From JBOHHM01 sp050725495 (GTDB lineage Bacteria > Pseudomonadota > Gammaproteobacteria > Burkholderiales > Burkholderiaceae_C), in contig JBOHHM010000288.1 of NCBI GenBank assembly GCA_050725495.1, positions 1-13,233 of the forward strand: DNA of 13,233 bases. Reading direction: 5' to 3'. Shown here piece by piece: positions 1 to 5,814 of this stretch (the stretch's first letter is position 1; each line of letters begins with the position of its first letter). Position numbers and translations under genes: made by a program. The notes under the pieces are model-generated. The model was not told the DNA's origin and did not search any database. It saw nothing but the letters and a program-made list of their open reading frames with translations.

Positions 1-207
1 CAGCGTGTAAGCCCCGCAGAGCATGAAGAAACCGCCGTACAGAAAGCTGTTGAGATCGAAGATCCAGGCGGTCGGCGCGTTCAGGACGTAGCGCTTGAAG
101 ACCTCGATGCAGACCACCCCCATGAGGCCGACGACGAGCCAGGCGAAGGCCTTGCCGGTCCAGGTGCTGATGCGGTCGACGACGAAGAGCATGCGCTGGA
201 CGTTCAT
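1..207 (-). CDS. TRAP transporter small permease, DctQ type (partial)
   Basis: This is the N-terminal 69 residues of a DctQ-type small membrane subunit of a tripartite ATP-independent periplasmic (TRAP) transporter; the rest lies beyond the left edge. The translation begins MNVQRMLFVVDRIS, has a hydrophobic helix at about residues 20-36 and a second starting near 52, and carries IEVFKRYVLNAPTAW between them, typical of the DctQ family. A GGGAG ribosome binding site precedes the ATG. It lies 72 bases downstream of the solute-binding protein gene on the same strand, so both probably belong to one operon that continues with the large permease (DctM). DctQ pairs with DctM in the inner membrane for sodium-driven uptake. 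The family call is good; the substrate is unknown. Confidence 0.85.
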   Translation of the reverse strand, partial: MNVQRMLFVVDRISTWTGKAFAWLVVGLMGVVCIEVFKRYVLNAPTAWIFDLNSFLYGGFFMLCGAYTL

Positions 208-230
208 GCGGCGGCTCCCGGCTAGTGTGA

Positions 231-259
231 AGCACCATCCAGGGGTCCCGGATGGTGCT
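231..259 (-). promoter_or_regulatory. Intercistronic hairpin between TRAP binding-protein and permease genes
   Basis: AGCACCATCC (231-240) and GGATGGTGCT (250-259) form a perfect 10-bp inverted repeat around a 9-base loop, just after the binding-protein stop codon. No T-tract follows in the minus-strand direction, so it is not a standard terminator. Such hairpins between binding-protein and permease genes often protect the upstream mRNA or partly attenuate transcription, giving more binding protein than permease. That role is inferred. Confidence 0.6.
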
Positions 260-279
260 CGAAGGCCTTCAGTCGGTGA

Positions 280-1407
280 TCAACCCTTCTTCGCGGCCGC
301 TGCCGGCTTGGCGAAATAATGGTTGAACGCCATGCGGCGGCCGACGTTCGTGTCCAGGTCCCACTTCACCACGCGCTCGGCGAAGGCGCGCTGCGATTCG
401 ATGATCTCCTTGAACAGCGGGTTCTCGGCGGCCTTCTTGGCTGCCGCTGCGTCGTAGGCCTGGAGCTGCTTCTGCAGGATCGAATCGGGGGTCTTGTAGA
501 ACTTGACGCCCTGCTTCTGCATCTCGACATAGTCCTTCGCGTAGCGATCTGCGGCCTTCCACGACATGTCGGCGGAGCAGGCCTCGACAGCGTTGGCGAT
601 GATGGCGCGCACCTTCTCGGGCAGCGCGTCGTACTTGGCCTTGTTGAACAGGATCTCGAACTGCTCGGCGTTCTGGTGGTAGCTCTGCAGCATGCAGACT
701 TTGGAGACGTCGGGGAAGCCGAGGACGCGGTCCGAGGATGCGTTGTTGAACTCGGCCGCATCGAGCAGCCCGCGGTCCATGGCCGGCACGATCTCGCCGC
801 CGGGCAGCGCGTTGACCGCCGCGCCCAGGCCCGTGAACACGTCGATCGAGATGCCCACCGTGCGGAACTTGAGCCCCTTGAAGTCGTCGGCCTTGGTGAC
901 AGGCTTCTTGAACCAGCCCAGCGGCTGCGTCGGCATCGGGCCATACAGGAACGACACCACGGGGGCGCCGATCGAGGCGTAGAGCTTGGCCAGCAGCTCC
1001 TTGCCGCCGCCGTACTTGTGCCAGGCCAGCAGCTCGTTCGCGTCCATGCCATAGGCCGGGCCCGAGCCCCACAGCGCCAGCGCGTTCTGCTTGCCGTAGT
1101 GGTAGACCACCACGCCGTGCCCGCCGTCGAGCGTGCCTTTGGACACGGCATCGAGCAGGCCGAAAGCCGGCACCACGGCGCCGGCCGGCAGCACCTCGAT
1201 CTTGAGTTCGCCGCCGGTCATGTCGTTGACCTTCTTGGCGAAGTCATTCGCGTACTCGTGGAAGATGTCTTTTGCCGGCCAGGTGCTCTGGAAGCGCAGC
1301 GAGGTGGTTTGCTGCGCGATGGACACCATGGGTACGGACATCGCGCCAACGGCCACAGCGGCGCCCTTGAGCAGGCTGCGTCGACGGGGGTGCTTGTGGT
1401 CGGTCAT
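280..1407 (-). CDS. TRAP transporter substrate-binding protein, DctP/TakP-like
   Basis: A 375-residue periplasmic binding protein of the DctP superfamily, which captures an organic acid and delivers it to the DctQ/DctM membrane pair. The N-terminus has a twin-arginine export signal (RRRSLLKG at 8-15, a hydrophobic stretch, then SIAQQ near 29-33 as the likely cleavage area). The mature domain starts LRFQSTWPAKD. GLKFRTVG (178-185) holds the conserved arginine (R182) that in this family binds a substrate carboxylate. LPGGEIVPAM (201-210) and DAAEFNN (216-222) match the 2-oxoacid-binding TakP-like branch. The start has a strong AGGAGG site (1414-1419). The family is confident; a carboxylate substrate is likely, but which one cannot be read from the sequence. 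Confidence 0.93.
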   Translation of the reverse strand: MTDHKHPRRRSLLKGAAVAVGAMSVPMVSIAQQTTSLRFQSTWPAKDIFHEYANDFAKKVNDMTGGELKIEVLPAGAVVPAFGLLDAVSKGTLDGGHGVVVYHYGKQNALALWGSGPAYGMDANELLAWHKYGGGKELLAKLYASIGAPVVSFLYGPMPTQPLGWFKKPVTKADDFKGLKFRTVGISIDVFTGLGAAVNALPGGEIVPAMDRGLLDAAEFNNASSDRVLGFPDVSKVCMLQSYHQNAEQFEILFNKAKYDALPEKVRAIIANAVEACSADMSWKAADRYAKDYVEMQKQGVKFYKTPDSILQKQLQAYDAAAAKKAAENPLFKEIIESQRAFAERVVKWDLDTNVGRRMAFNHYFAKPAAAAKKG

Positions 1408-1681
1408 GGCTTGCCTCCTGCGGAAAACCTGGGCCAGCCATCGTGGGTCGGCTATAGCAGCAGAGGATGCAGGGTTTTGGCCCGGCGCTACGCCGCTATG
1501 GCCCCTACTGTTTCAATAATAGGTTTGCAGGGCGCGAATTACCAGCGGCCACCAACGGGCCGCCTGCCCACCGCGGCCCGGACGCGCCGGCCGGCCCGCT
1601 TTATGAGCGCCCCCAGCCCTGCCGCTTCGCGTCAGGCCCCCCGAGGGGGTGCAAGAAACCTTGGGGCGGCCCGGCGTTTTC
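1408..1681. other. Intergenic region upstream of the TRAP operon
   Basis: These 274 bases contain no gene I can support. The TRAP operon promoter should lie here. A possible minus-strand -10 (TATTAT, 1516-1521) has only a weak -35 partner (TGGTAA, 1539-1544) at 17 bases, so the assignment is uncertain. The right part, after about 1620, is a GC-rich repeat of the kind common in Comamonadaceae and sits behind the stop of the minus-strand YeeE-like gene. Confidence 0.4.
1637..1649. repeat. GC-rich palindromic repeat core, copy 1
   Basis: CCCCCCGAGGGGG is identical to the core at 2926-2938. It forms a short, very stable hairpin just downstream of the YeeE-like pair. Similar cores flanked by 'GCGAAGCGGC'-style sequence are familiar as dispersed intergenic repeats in Comamonadaceae genomes (from general knowledge). 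It may also act as a transcript end for the minus-strand genes, although no clear T-tract follows. Confidence 0.6.
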
Positions 1682-2122
1682 TCAAGAGGCAAAGCGCCTC
1701 GCAGCCCACATGCCAAGGGCGAGTGCTGCTACAAAAACAAGAGCGTCCAGGCCGCCGGTCAGCACCGACGCCAGGGCCGGGCCGGGGCAGTAACCGGCCA
1801 GGCCCCAGCCGATGCCGAACAGGGCCGCGCCGCCCACCAGTTTGGCGTCGACATCCTTGCGCGTGGGCAGCACAAAAGCCTCGGCCAGCCAGGGCTTGCG
1901 TCCGGGCCGGGGCGTGACGGCAAACGCCACGAGCGTCACGCACAGAGCGCCGCCCATCACGAACGCCAGACTCGGGTCCCAGGCGCCAAAGCGCGCCGCA
2001 TCGGCGAGCCCGCCCACATTGAGAAAGCCGATCACCTTGGCCGGCTGCGTCATGCCCGACACCACCAGGCCGGCTGCGAACAGCGCGCCCGAAACCAGCG
2101 CCAGCCACAATCTTTGAATCAT
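1682..2122 (-). CDS. YeeE/YedE-family half protein (DUF6691 type)
   Basis: A 146-residue inner-membrane protein with about four hydrophobic helices (roughly 4-23, 51-70, 95-113, 124-141). Family hallmarks are SGMTQPAKVIGFLN (22-35) and GWGLAGYCPGPA (105-116), which contains the conserved cysteine C112. YeeE/YedE proteins carry thiosulfate or other reduced sulfur across the membrane through cysteine-containing pores. Here the usual single long chain is split over two genes, and this is the second half. It follows its partner with 16 bases between stop and start, with an AGGAGG site at 2128-2133. The pair sits in a persulfide-handling cluster, so import or export of a sulfur species is likely. 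The exact substrate is not shown. Confidence 0.88.
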   Translation of the reverse strand: MIQRLWLALVSGALFAAGLVVSGMTQPAKVIGFLNVGGLADAARFGAWDPSLAFVMGGALCVTLVAFAVTPRPGRKPWLAEAFVLPTRKDVDAKLVGGAALFGIGWGLAGYCPGPALASVLTGGLDALVFVAALALGMWAARRFAS

Positions 2123-2138
2123 TTTGGCCTCCTGCCCT

Positions 2139-2549
2139 TTAGCTGCGGGCGTAACCCGCTATCAAAACAGTAGCGGTCCCGACGCCCATGAAGACTCCCG
2201 TGGCCACCAGCGAGCGCAGCGAGCGTCGCCCCAGCCCGCACACGCCGTGCCCGCTGGTGCAGCCCGAGCCCAGCACCGTGCCAAAGCCCACCAGCAGGCC
2301 GGCCACAGCGAGCAGGGCCAAGGGCCGCAAGCTTGTGACGGGCGGCTGCAGCCAGGCGGCTGTGGCGGCGCCGCCCAGCATCAGGCCGGCCAGAAACATC
2401 CAGCGCCAGGCGGTGTCGCCCTGCTGGGGCACCAGGGCGCCCGCTGCGATGCCGCTGATGCCGGCGACGCGGCCCAGCGAAGCCAGCAACAGCCAGCTGG
2501 CCAGACCGATGAGGACGCCCCCGAGGGCGGATTGAAGAAACGGATGCAT
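2139..2549 (-). CDS. YeeE/YedE-family half protein (sulfur transport)
   Basis: A 136-residue membrane protein and first gene of the minus-strand pair. It has about four hydrophobic segments (roughly 8-24, 50-66, 77-95, 113-132). The motif GSGCTSGHGVCGLGRRS (94-110) is the YeeE/YedE signature and carries C97 and C104; cysteines at this kind of site relay thiosulfate in characterised YeeE. Together with the downstream half it approximates one full-length YeeE. The start lies 28 bases from the palindromic operator at 2578-2595, so it is probably repressed by the CsoR-family protein encoded on the other strand. The family is confident and the sulfur substrate is inferred. Confidence 0.88.
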   Translation of the reverse strand: MHPFLQSALGGVLIGLASWLLLASLGRVAGISGIAAGALVPQQGDTAWRWMFLAGLMLGGAATAAWLQPPVTSLRPLALLAVAGLLVGFGTVLGSGCTSGHGVCGLGRRSLRSLVATGVFMGVGTATVLIAGYARS

Positions 2550-2577
2550 GACGCTTGGGGGAAGCCAAAAACGCTAG

Positions 2578-2595
2578 TATACTCCATGGGGTATA
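2578..2595. promoter_or_regulatory. Palindromic CsoR/CstR-type operator in a divergent promoter
   Basis: TATACTCCATGGGGTATA is an 18-bp palindrome with 8 of 9 positions paired; only 2583/2590 mismatch. It has the form of known CsoR/CstR/FrmR-family operators, an AT-rich TATAC flank around a C-run/G-run core. It lies in the 78-base gap between the divergent YeeE and regulator genes. It overlaps a candidate -10 on each strand (TATACT on minus, 2576-2581; TATATT on plus, 2592-2597), so binding could silence both directions. Binding by the adjacent regulator is inferred. Confidence 0.75.
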
Positions 2596-2627
2596 TTCCT
2601 GGAATCGCCCCGAGCCCGGAATCCGCC

Positions 2628-2873
2628 ATGTCCCGCCTTGCCGACCCCGACAAAAAGAAAGCCCTGTGCGCCCGTCTGGCCCGCGTCGAAGGGCAGCTGC
2701 GCGGCGTGCAGCGGCTGATCGACGACGGCGCCGACTGCGAGAAGATCGCGCAGCAGCTGGCGGCGGCGCGCAAGGCGCTGGACAAGTCGTTTTTCACCAT
2801 GGTCGCCTGCATGATCGAGCAGGGTGACCTGCCGGCTGACCATGTCGCCGACATGCTGGCAAAATTTGCCTGA
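2628..2873 (+). CDS. CsoR/FrmR/CstR-family transcriptional repressor
   Basis: An 81-residue all-helical repressor of the DUF156 family, which bind DNA as tetramers and release it on sensing a metal, formaldehyde or persulfide. RLARVEGQLRGVQRLI (16-31) is the family's conserved DNA-contact region. The first sensor cysteine is present (C37), but the copper or nickel ligand His expected 25 residues later is a Met (M62); a cysteine (C61) sits one position earlier. The second cysteine of CstR, 29 residues after the first, is also missing; an extra C14 is present. The ATG at 2628 starts at the usual family N-terminus; longer in-frame readings run through the operator. Its neighbours, YeeE halves and a persulfide dioxygenase-rhodanese, suggest it senses reactive sulfur. 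Confidence 0.9.
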   Translation: MSRLADPDKKKALCARLARVEGQLRGVQRLIDDGADCEKIAQQLAAARKALDKSFFTMVACMIEQGDLPADHVADMLAKFA

Positions 2874-2910
2874 GCGGCGCTCGGCAGGAGATGTCATGAA
2901 CCCCCACGCT

Positions 2911-3055
2911 CACATTCGTTCGCTGCCCCCCGAGGGGGCTGAGTGCCGCGGCTCCAAGCCTGCTTGCGCAGGCTTGGACGGCATGAAGAACCGCTGCGTC
3001 TCGTGGCGGTGCGGTCTGCAAGACCATGCCTCCTTTGAGGCGGCTCGGCAGGAGG
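2911..3055. repeat. Comamonadaceae-type intergenic repeat with nested hairpins, copy 2
   Basis: The space between the repressor gene and the dioxygenase gene is filled by an element starting TTCGCTGCCCCCCGAGGGGG. It holds a 6-bp GC hairpin (2925-2930 with 2934-2939), a perfect 11-bp hairpin (2953-2963 with 2968-2978, loop TTGC), and a final inverted repeat that runs into the next gene's start. The CCCCCCGAGGGGG core is shared with 1637-1649. I recognise this style as a dispersed repeat of Comamonadaceae; its genome copy number cannot be seen here. No coding region is supported in it. Confidence 0.6.
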
Positions 3056-3058
3056 CAT
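3026..3058 (+). promoter_or_regulatory. Inverted repeat masking the dioxygenase ribosome binding site
   Basis: ATGCCTCC (3026-3033) pairs perfectly with GGAGGCAT (3051-3058), closing a 17-base loop and covering the AGGAGG site (3050-3055). A rival short hairpin, GCCTC (3028-3032) with GAGGC (3037-3041), would free that site. The two folds exclude each other. A role in translational control is inferred. Confidence 0.45.
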
Positions 3059-3062
3059 GACC

Positions 3063-4175
3063 ATGAAACCCATCCAGCTCTTCGACCCGGCTTCCAGCAC
3101 CTACACCTATGTGCTGTTCGACCAGGGCACACGCGAGGCCCTGATCATCGACCCGGTGGACGAACAGGTCGAGCGCGATCTGGCCGTGCTGCGCGAGTAC
3201 GGCCTCAAGCTGGTCTGGACGGTCGAAACCCATGCCCATGCCGACCACATCACGAGCGCGGGCCTGCTGGCCGAGCATGCCGGCGCCACCACCGCAGCGC
3301 CCCAGGGCTGCGGCATCACGACCGCGGCGGTGCAGCTTGGCGACGGCGATGTGCTGCAGTTTGGCGCGGAGCGGATCAAGGCCCTGCACACGCCCGGCCA
3401 CACGGTTGGCAGCATGAGCTTCGTCTGGCGCGAACACGTGTTCACCGGCGACACCCTGCTCATCAACGGCTGCGGTCGCACCGATTTCCAGTCGGGCAGC
3501 GCCGAAGCCCTGTACCGCAGCCTGACCCAGGTGCTGTTTGCCTTGCCCGACGACACCACGGTCTGGCCCGGCCATGACTACCAGGGGCGCACGCATTCGA
3601 CCATAGGCCAGGAAAAAGCCACGAACGCGCGCGTGGCCGGCAAAACAATGGAACAATTCGTGGCCACCATGAATGAACTCCATCTCCCCAAACCCAGACG
3701 CCTCGACGAGGCCGTCTCTGCCAACCTCAGCTCGGGCCTGCGCCACGACGCCGGCGGCGGCGCCTTGATGCAAGTCCGCCCGACCCAAGGCTATGCCGGC
3801 GACGTGTCGCCGCAACTGGCCTGCGCCTGGTGGCAGTCGGGCGAGGCCGTGCTGGTCGATGTGCGCAGCGATGCCGAGCGCGAATGGGTCGGCTTCATCC
3901 CCGGCGCCGTGCCGCTGGCCTGGAAGCAGTGGCCCGCCATGGCCCTGAACCCAGCCTTTGATGAGCAGCTCAAGGCGGCCGTGCCGGCGGGCAAGAAGGT
4001 CGTGATGCTGTGCCGCAGCGGCGTGCGCTCCATCGCCACGGCCAAGCGCGCGACCGAGCTCGGCATGGAGGCCTACAACATCCTCGAAGGCTTCGAAGGC
4101 GACCCCGACGAGCAGGCGCACCGCGGCCGCAAGGGCGGCTGGCGCTACCACGGCCTGCCCTGGCGCCAGGCGTGA
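3063..4175 (+). CDS. Persulfide dioxygenase-rhodanese fusion (ETHE1-like)
   Basis: A metallo-beta-lactamase-fold persulfide dioxygenase joined to a C-terminal rhodanese. The first oxidises glutathione persulfide to sulfite with O2; the second moves sulfane sulfur between glutathione and thiosulfate. Counting from the ATG at 3057, the iron-site motif THAHADH is at 58-64 (H59), H115 is in HTPGHT, and D132 lies in FTGDTLLINGCGRTDFQ, the ETHE1 signature. The rhodanese spans about 255-368 with active-site loop CRSGVRS and catalytic C319. AGGAGG at 3050-3055 is only 1 base from the ATG at 3057 but 7 from the ATG at 3063, so the latter (370 residues) is preferred. It follows the repressor gene, probably in one transcript, and resembles natural PDO-rhodanese fusions known in Burkholderiales and the CstR-CstB pairing of Staphylococcus. 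Confidence 0.93.
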   Translation: MKPIQLFDPASSTYTYVLFDQGTREALIIDPVDEQVERDLAVLREYGLKLVWTVETHAHADHITSAGLLAEHAGATTAAPQGCGITTAAVQLGDGDVLQFGAERIKALHTPGHTVGSMSFVWREHVFTGDTLLINGCGRTDFQSGSAEALYRSLTQVLFALPDDTTVWPGHDYQGRTHSTIGQEKATNARVAGKTMEQFVATMNELHLPKPRRLDEAVSANLSSGLRHDAGGGALMQVRPTQGYAGDVSPQLACAWWQSGEAVLVDVRSDAEREWVGFIPGAVPLAWKQWPAMALNPAFDEQLKAAVPAGKKVVMLCRSGVRSIATAKRATELGMEAYNILEGFEGDPDEQAHRGRKGGWRYHGLPWRQA

Positions 4176-4208
4176 GCGCTGCGCAGGACGGCGACAGCGG
4201 CCCGCTGT

Positions 4209-4224
4209 GTGGCGCAAGCGCCAC
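4209..4224 (+). terminator. Weak hairpin after the dioxygenase gene
   Basis: GTGGCGC (4209-4215) and GCGCCAC (4218-4224) form a compact GC stem 33 bases after the stop codon. No T-run follows, so intrinsic termination is doubtful. The rest of the 4176-4407 gap holds only the promoter candidate listed next and the ribosome binding site of the following gene. Confidence 0.2.
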
Positions 4225-4317
4225 GCATGCCGCGTCCGCAGTAAGCCTTTGGACTTAATAAACACACCCTATCGCGCGGCCCCACGCGGGCTTCGGCGCG
4301 TTAAATGGCGCAAACTG

Positions 4318-4347
4318 TTGCCATCACCTCCTGCGCACCACTAGACT
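4318..4347 (+). promoter_or_regulatory. Candidate sigma-70 promoter for the degenerate GGDEF gene
   Basis: TTGCCA (4318-4323, 5 of 6 to the -35 consensus) and TAGACT (4342-4347, 4 of 6 to the -10) are 18 bases apart. Transcription would start about 50 bases before the GTG start codon at 4408. Found by eye and untested. Confidence 0.4.
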
Positions 4348-4407
4348 GGTCCTGACAAGACTGCCGGCCAAGGCAGCTCGCAACCAGAACAGTTCCAGGA
4401 GGTTAAC

Positions 4408-5574
4408 GTGAATAAAGAGTTTGCTGACACGGCCGCGGAGGCGCTCACGCAGCCTCCGACCTCATCGGCCAGGAACGCTCGCCCACTGCATGGCAATGTG
4501 TCGCGCCACATCGGCTGGATCGAGCCCTGGATAGGCGGTTCGATCGCCAGCTGTGCCGCACTGCAGGCTTTGGTTGCCTATGCCCACAGGCCGATCTTGT
4601 GGCTGTACGTGGTCCTGGCTGCGGCGCTGGCCTGGTGGAGCTGGCTGCGGCCCGCGCGGCGTCAGGGCGAGTTGCTGATGCGTGCGGCCGGCCTCATGGT
4701 GATAGGTTTCCTCGTCCTGATCCAGAACCACCACGACGCTCCGGCCACCGGCAATTCCTTTTTCTACTGGGTCTCCATGCCCCTGATTTTCTATGCCTTT
4801 TTGCTCAAGCCCCGGCTCGCCTGGGGCCTGCTTGCGTTCAGTCTCAGCGCTTACCTGCTGCTGATGGCCTTGACTAGCACCGAGGCCACGGCCCAGACCC
4901 TGTTCCTGCGCACGGGCTTTTCCTTGATCTTTTCGGTGGCAGCCATCCGCATGGGCGCCGTGCTGCGCCGGGCGGACGAATTGCTGGAGGCCCGGTGTAT
5001 CGACGCGTCCAACGGCCTGCTCAATGAATACGGTTTCCTGGACCACGGGGCCGAACTCTGGCGCCACTGTCGCCGAGCCCATGTCCCTGTCACGCTGGTG
5101 TTCCTGGACCTTCCCGATCTTCGGAAAATCAAGGATGTGTATGACGCCGGCGCAGCCCGCATGGCGATGGCGAAAGTGCTTGATACGGTCCGCGAGCTCG
5201 ATGTGGGCAAGCATGTGCTGGCACGGTTGAGCAGCTGGCGCTTTGCCCTGCTAATGCCCGGCACCACACGGGAGCAGGCTTTCAAGATCGTGGGCGACAG
5301 GCTGGGCCAGCCACCCAAGATCGAGATGGACGACGACCATCTGGAGATGATATTTCCGGTGGACGTGCATGCGGTCGAAAGCAAGCTGCAGGGCATCGAG
5401 TTCGCGCGTTTTTACGAGACTGAACTGGCTGTCCTCGACAGCCCTGCCGGGCGCAAGCCTGCGCCTGCGCGCGCACCCATGGCGGTGCCCCGTCCCGCGG
5501 TTGACTTGCCGGATCGCGAGACGCTACAGCAGGCTGGCGTGCCGGTGCCAGCGACCGTGCCCCTGGGACTCTGA
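4408..5574 (+). CDS. Membrane protein with degenerate GGDEF domain
   Basis: A 388-residue inner-membrane protein starting at GTG, preceded by a strong AGGAGGT (4397-4403). After a polar N-terminus, about six hydrophobic segments lie at roughly 42-59, 63-80, 91-105, 118-133, 136-154 and 165-182. A GGDEF-like domain spans about 198-300: DASNGLLNEYGF (199-210) matches the domain's opening 'D.LTGL.NR..F', and VTLVFLDLPDLRKIKDVYD (228-246) the nucleotide/metal strand. At the GGDEF position, however, it reads SSWRF (275-279), so the residues needed to make cyclic di-GMP are gone. The last 40 residues are Pro/Ala-rich and probably disordered. Most likely a non-catalytic signalling or scaffold protein. 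It lies upstream of and co-directional with cqsA, 269 bases away. Its function is unknown and a link to quorum sensing is only positional. Confidence 0.8.
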   Translation: MNKEFADTAAEALTQPPTSSARNARPLHGNVSRHIGWIEPWIGGSIASCAALQALVAYAHRPILWLYVVLAAALAWWSWLRPARRQGELLMRAAGLMVIGFLVLIQNHHDAPATGNSFFYWVSMPLIFYAFLLKPRLAWGLLAFSLSAYLLLMALTSTEATAQTLFLRTGFSLIFSVAAIRMGAVLRRADELLEARCIDASNGLLNEYGFLDHGAELWRHCRRAHVPVTLVFLDLPDLRKIKDVYDAGAARMAMAKVLDTVRELDVGKHVLARLSSWRFALLMPGTTREQAFKIVGDRLGQPPKIEMDDDHLEMIFPVDVHAVESKLQGIEFARFYETELAVLDSPAGRKPAPARAPMAVPRPAVDLPDRETLQQAGVPVPATVPLGL

Positions 5575-5625
5575 GCCCTGGCGCACCGGGCTCGCCCTGG
5601 TTCTTACAGGCGCGGATTTAGCTAC

Positions 5626-5657
5626 GGCGTAACAAGCCCTACGGGCAGTTGTTAGCC
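5626..5657 (+). other. Strong hairpin in the gap before cqsA
   Basis: TAACAAGCCC (5630-5639) and GGGC-AG-TTGTTA (5643-5654) fold around a TAC loop with an AG bulge; GGC (5626-5628) and GCC (5655-5657) extend the stem. Together with the next hairpin it makes much of the non-coding gap structured. Function unknown; it could be 3' end structure of the preceding transcript or part of a leader RNA. Confidence 0.4.
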
Positions 5658-5660
5658 TGC

Positions 5661-5700
5661 GCTGAAACCGGGCGGGGCATTTCGCCGAGCCGGTTTTAGC
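5661..5700 (+). terminator. Candidate terminator of the degenerate GGDEF gene
   Basis: GCTGAAACCGG (5661-5671) pairs with CCGGTTTTAGC (5690-5700), with one G-T pair. The descending arm contains TTTT and is followed by CCTTT. The stem is long but the T-run is part of it, so efficiency as a terminator is uncertain. It would separate the preceding gene from cqsA. Confidence 0.35.
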
Positions 5701-5755
5701 CTTTAAGTTCTATTTGCTTCGGGCTTGCCCGTCCCAACTCAACATTTTTTTGATA

Positions 5756-5779
5756 CCCCCTGTCAAAGTTGACAGGGGG
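5756..5779. promoter_or_regulatory. lux-box-like palindrome upstream of cqsA
   Basis: Two perfect 11-bp arms, CCCCCTGTCAA (5756-5766) and TTGACAGGGGG (5769-5779), flank a central AG. The core CTGTCAAAGTTGACAG (5760-5775) fits the LuxR-type pattern CTGT-N8-ACAG, also seen in the Vibrio fischeri lux box. Its right arm contains TTGACA, a perfect -35 hexamer (5769-5774), the layout seen when a LuxR protein activates from the -35 position; the matching -10 region is poor, as expected for an activated promoter. It lies 64 bases before the cqsA start. The same core recurs at 9517-9532. The binding protein is inferred to be the LuxR-type regulator encoded nearby. Confidence 0.75.
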
Positions 5780-5814
5780 GTCATCCACGCCCGCTCTTGT
5801 TTCGCTCTTCAATG

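Noticed and set aside
319..1917. Long plus-strand open frame of 532 codons
   Set aside because: It is antisense to the TRAP binding protein and the intergenic repeat; composition is Arg/Leu/Gly-rich typical of shadow frames in GC-rich DNA, with no family match.
2124..2627. Upstream in-frame extension of the CsoR-family gene
   Set aside because: It would run antisense through the YeeE gene and through the operator; the 81-residue form has the family's normal length.
2910..4265. Long minus-strand open frame of 451 codons
   Set aside because: Antisense to the persulfide dioxygenase-rhodanese, whose active-site motifs are intact on the other strand.
4408..5574. Active diguanylate cyclase
   Set aside because: The GGDEF motif is replaced by SSWRF, removing metal and substrate residues.
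5626..5657. Possible integron attC site (TAACAA ... TTGTTAGCC)
   Set aside because: Far shorter than attC sites, the core does not fit GTTRRRY, and there is no integrase or cassette array.
5756..5779. The palindrome before cqsA as a rho-independent terminator
   Set aside because: No T-run follows on either strand in the direction of transcription, the loop would be only 2 bases, and the core matches a second site in a promoter context.
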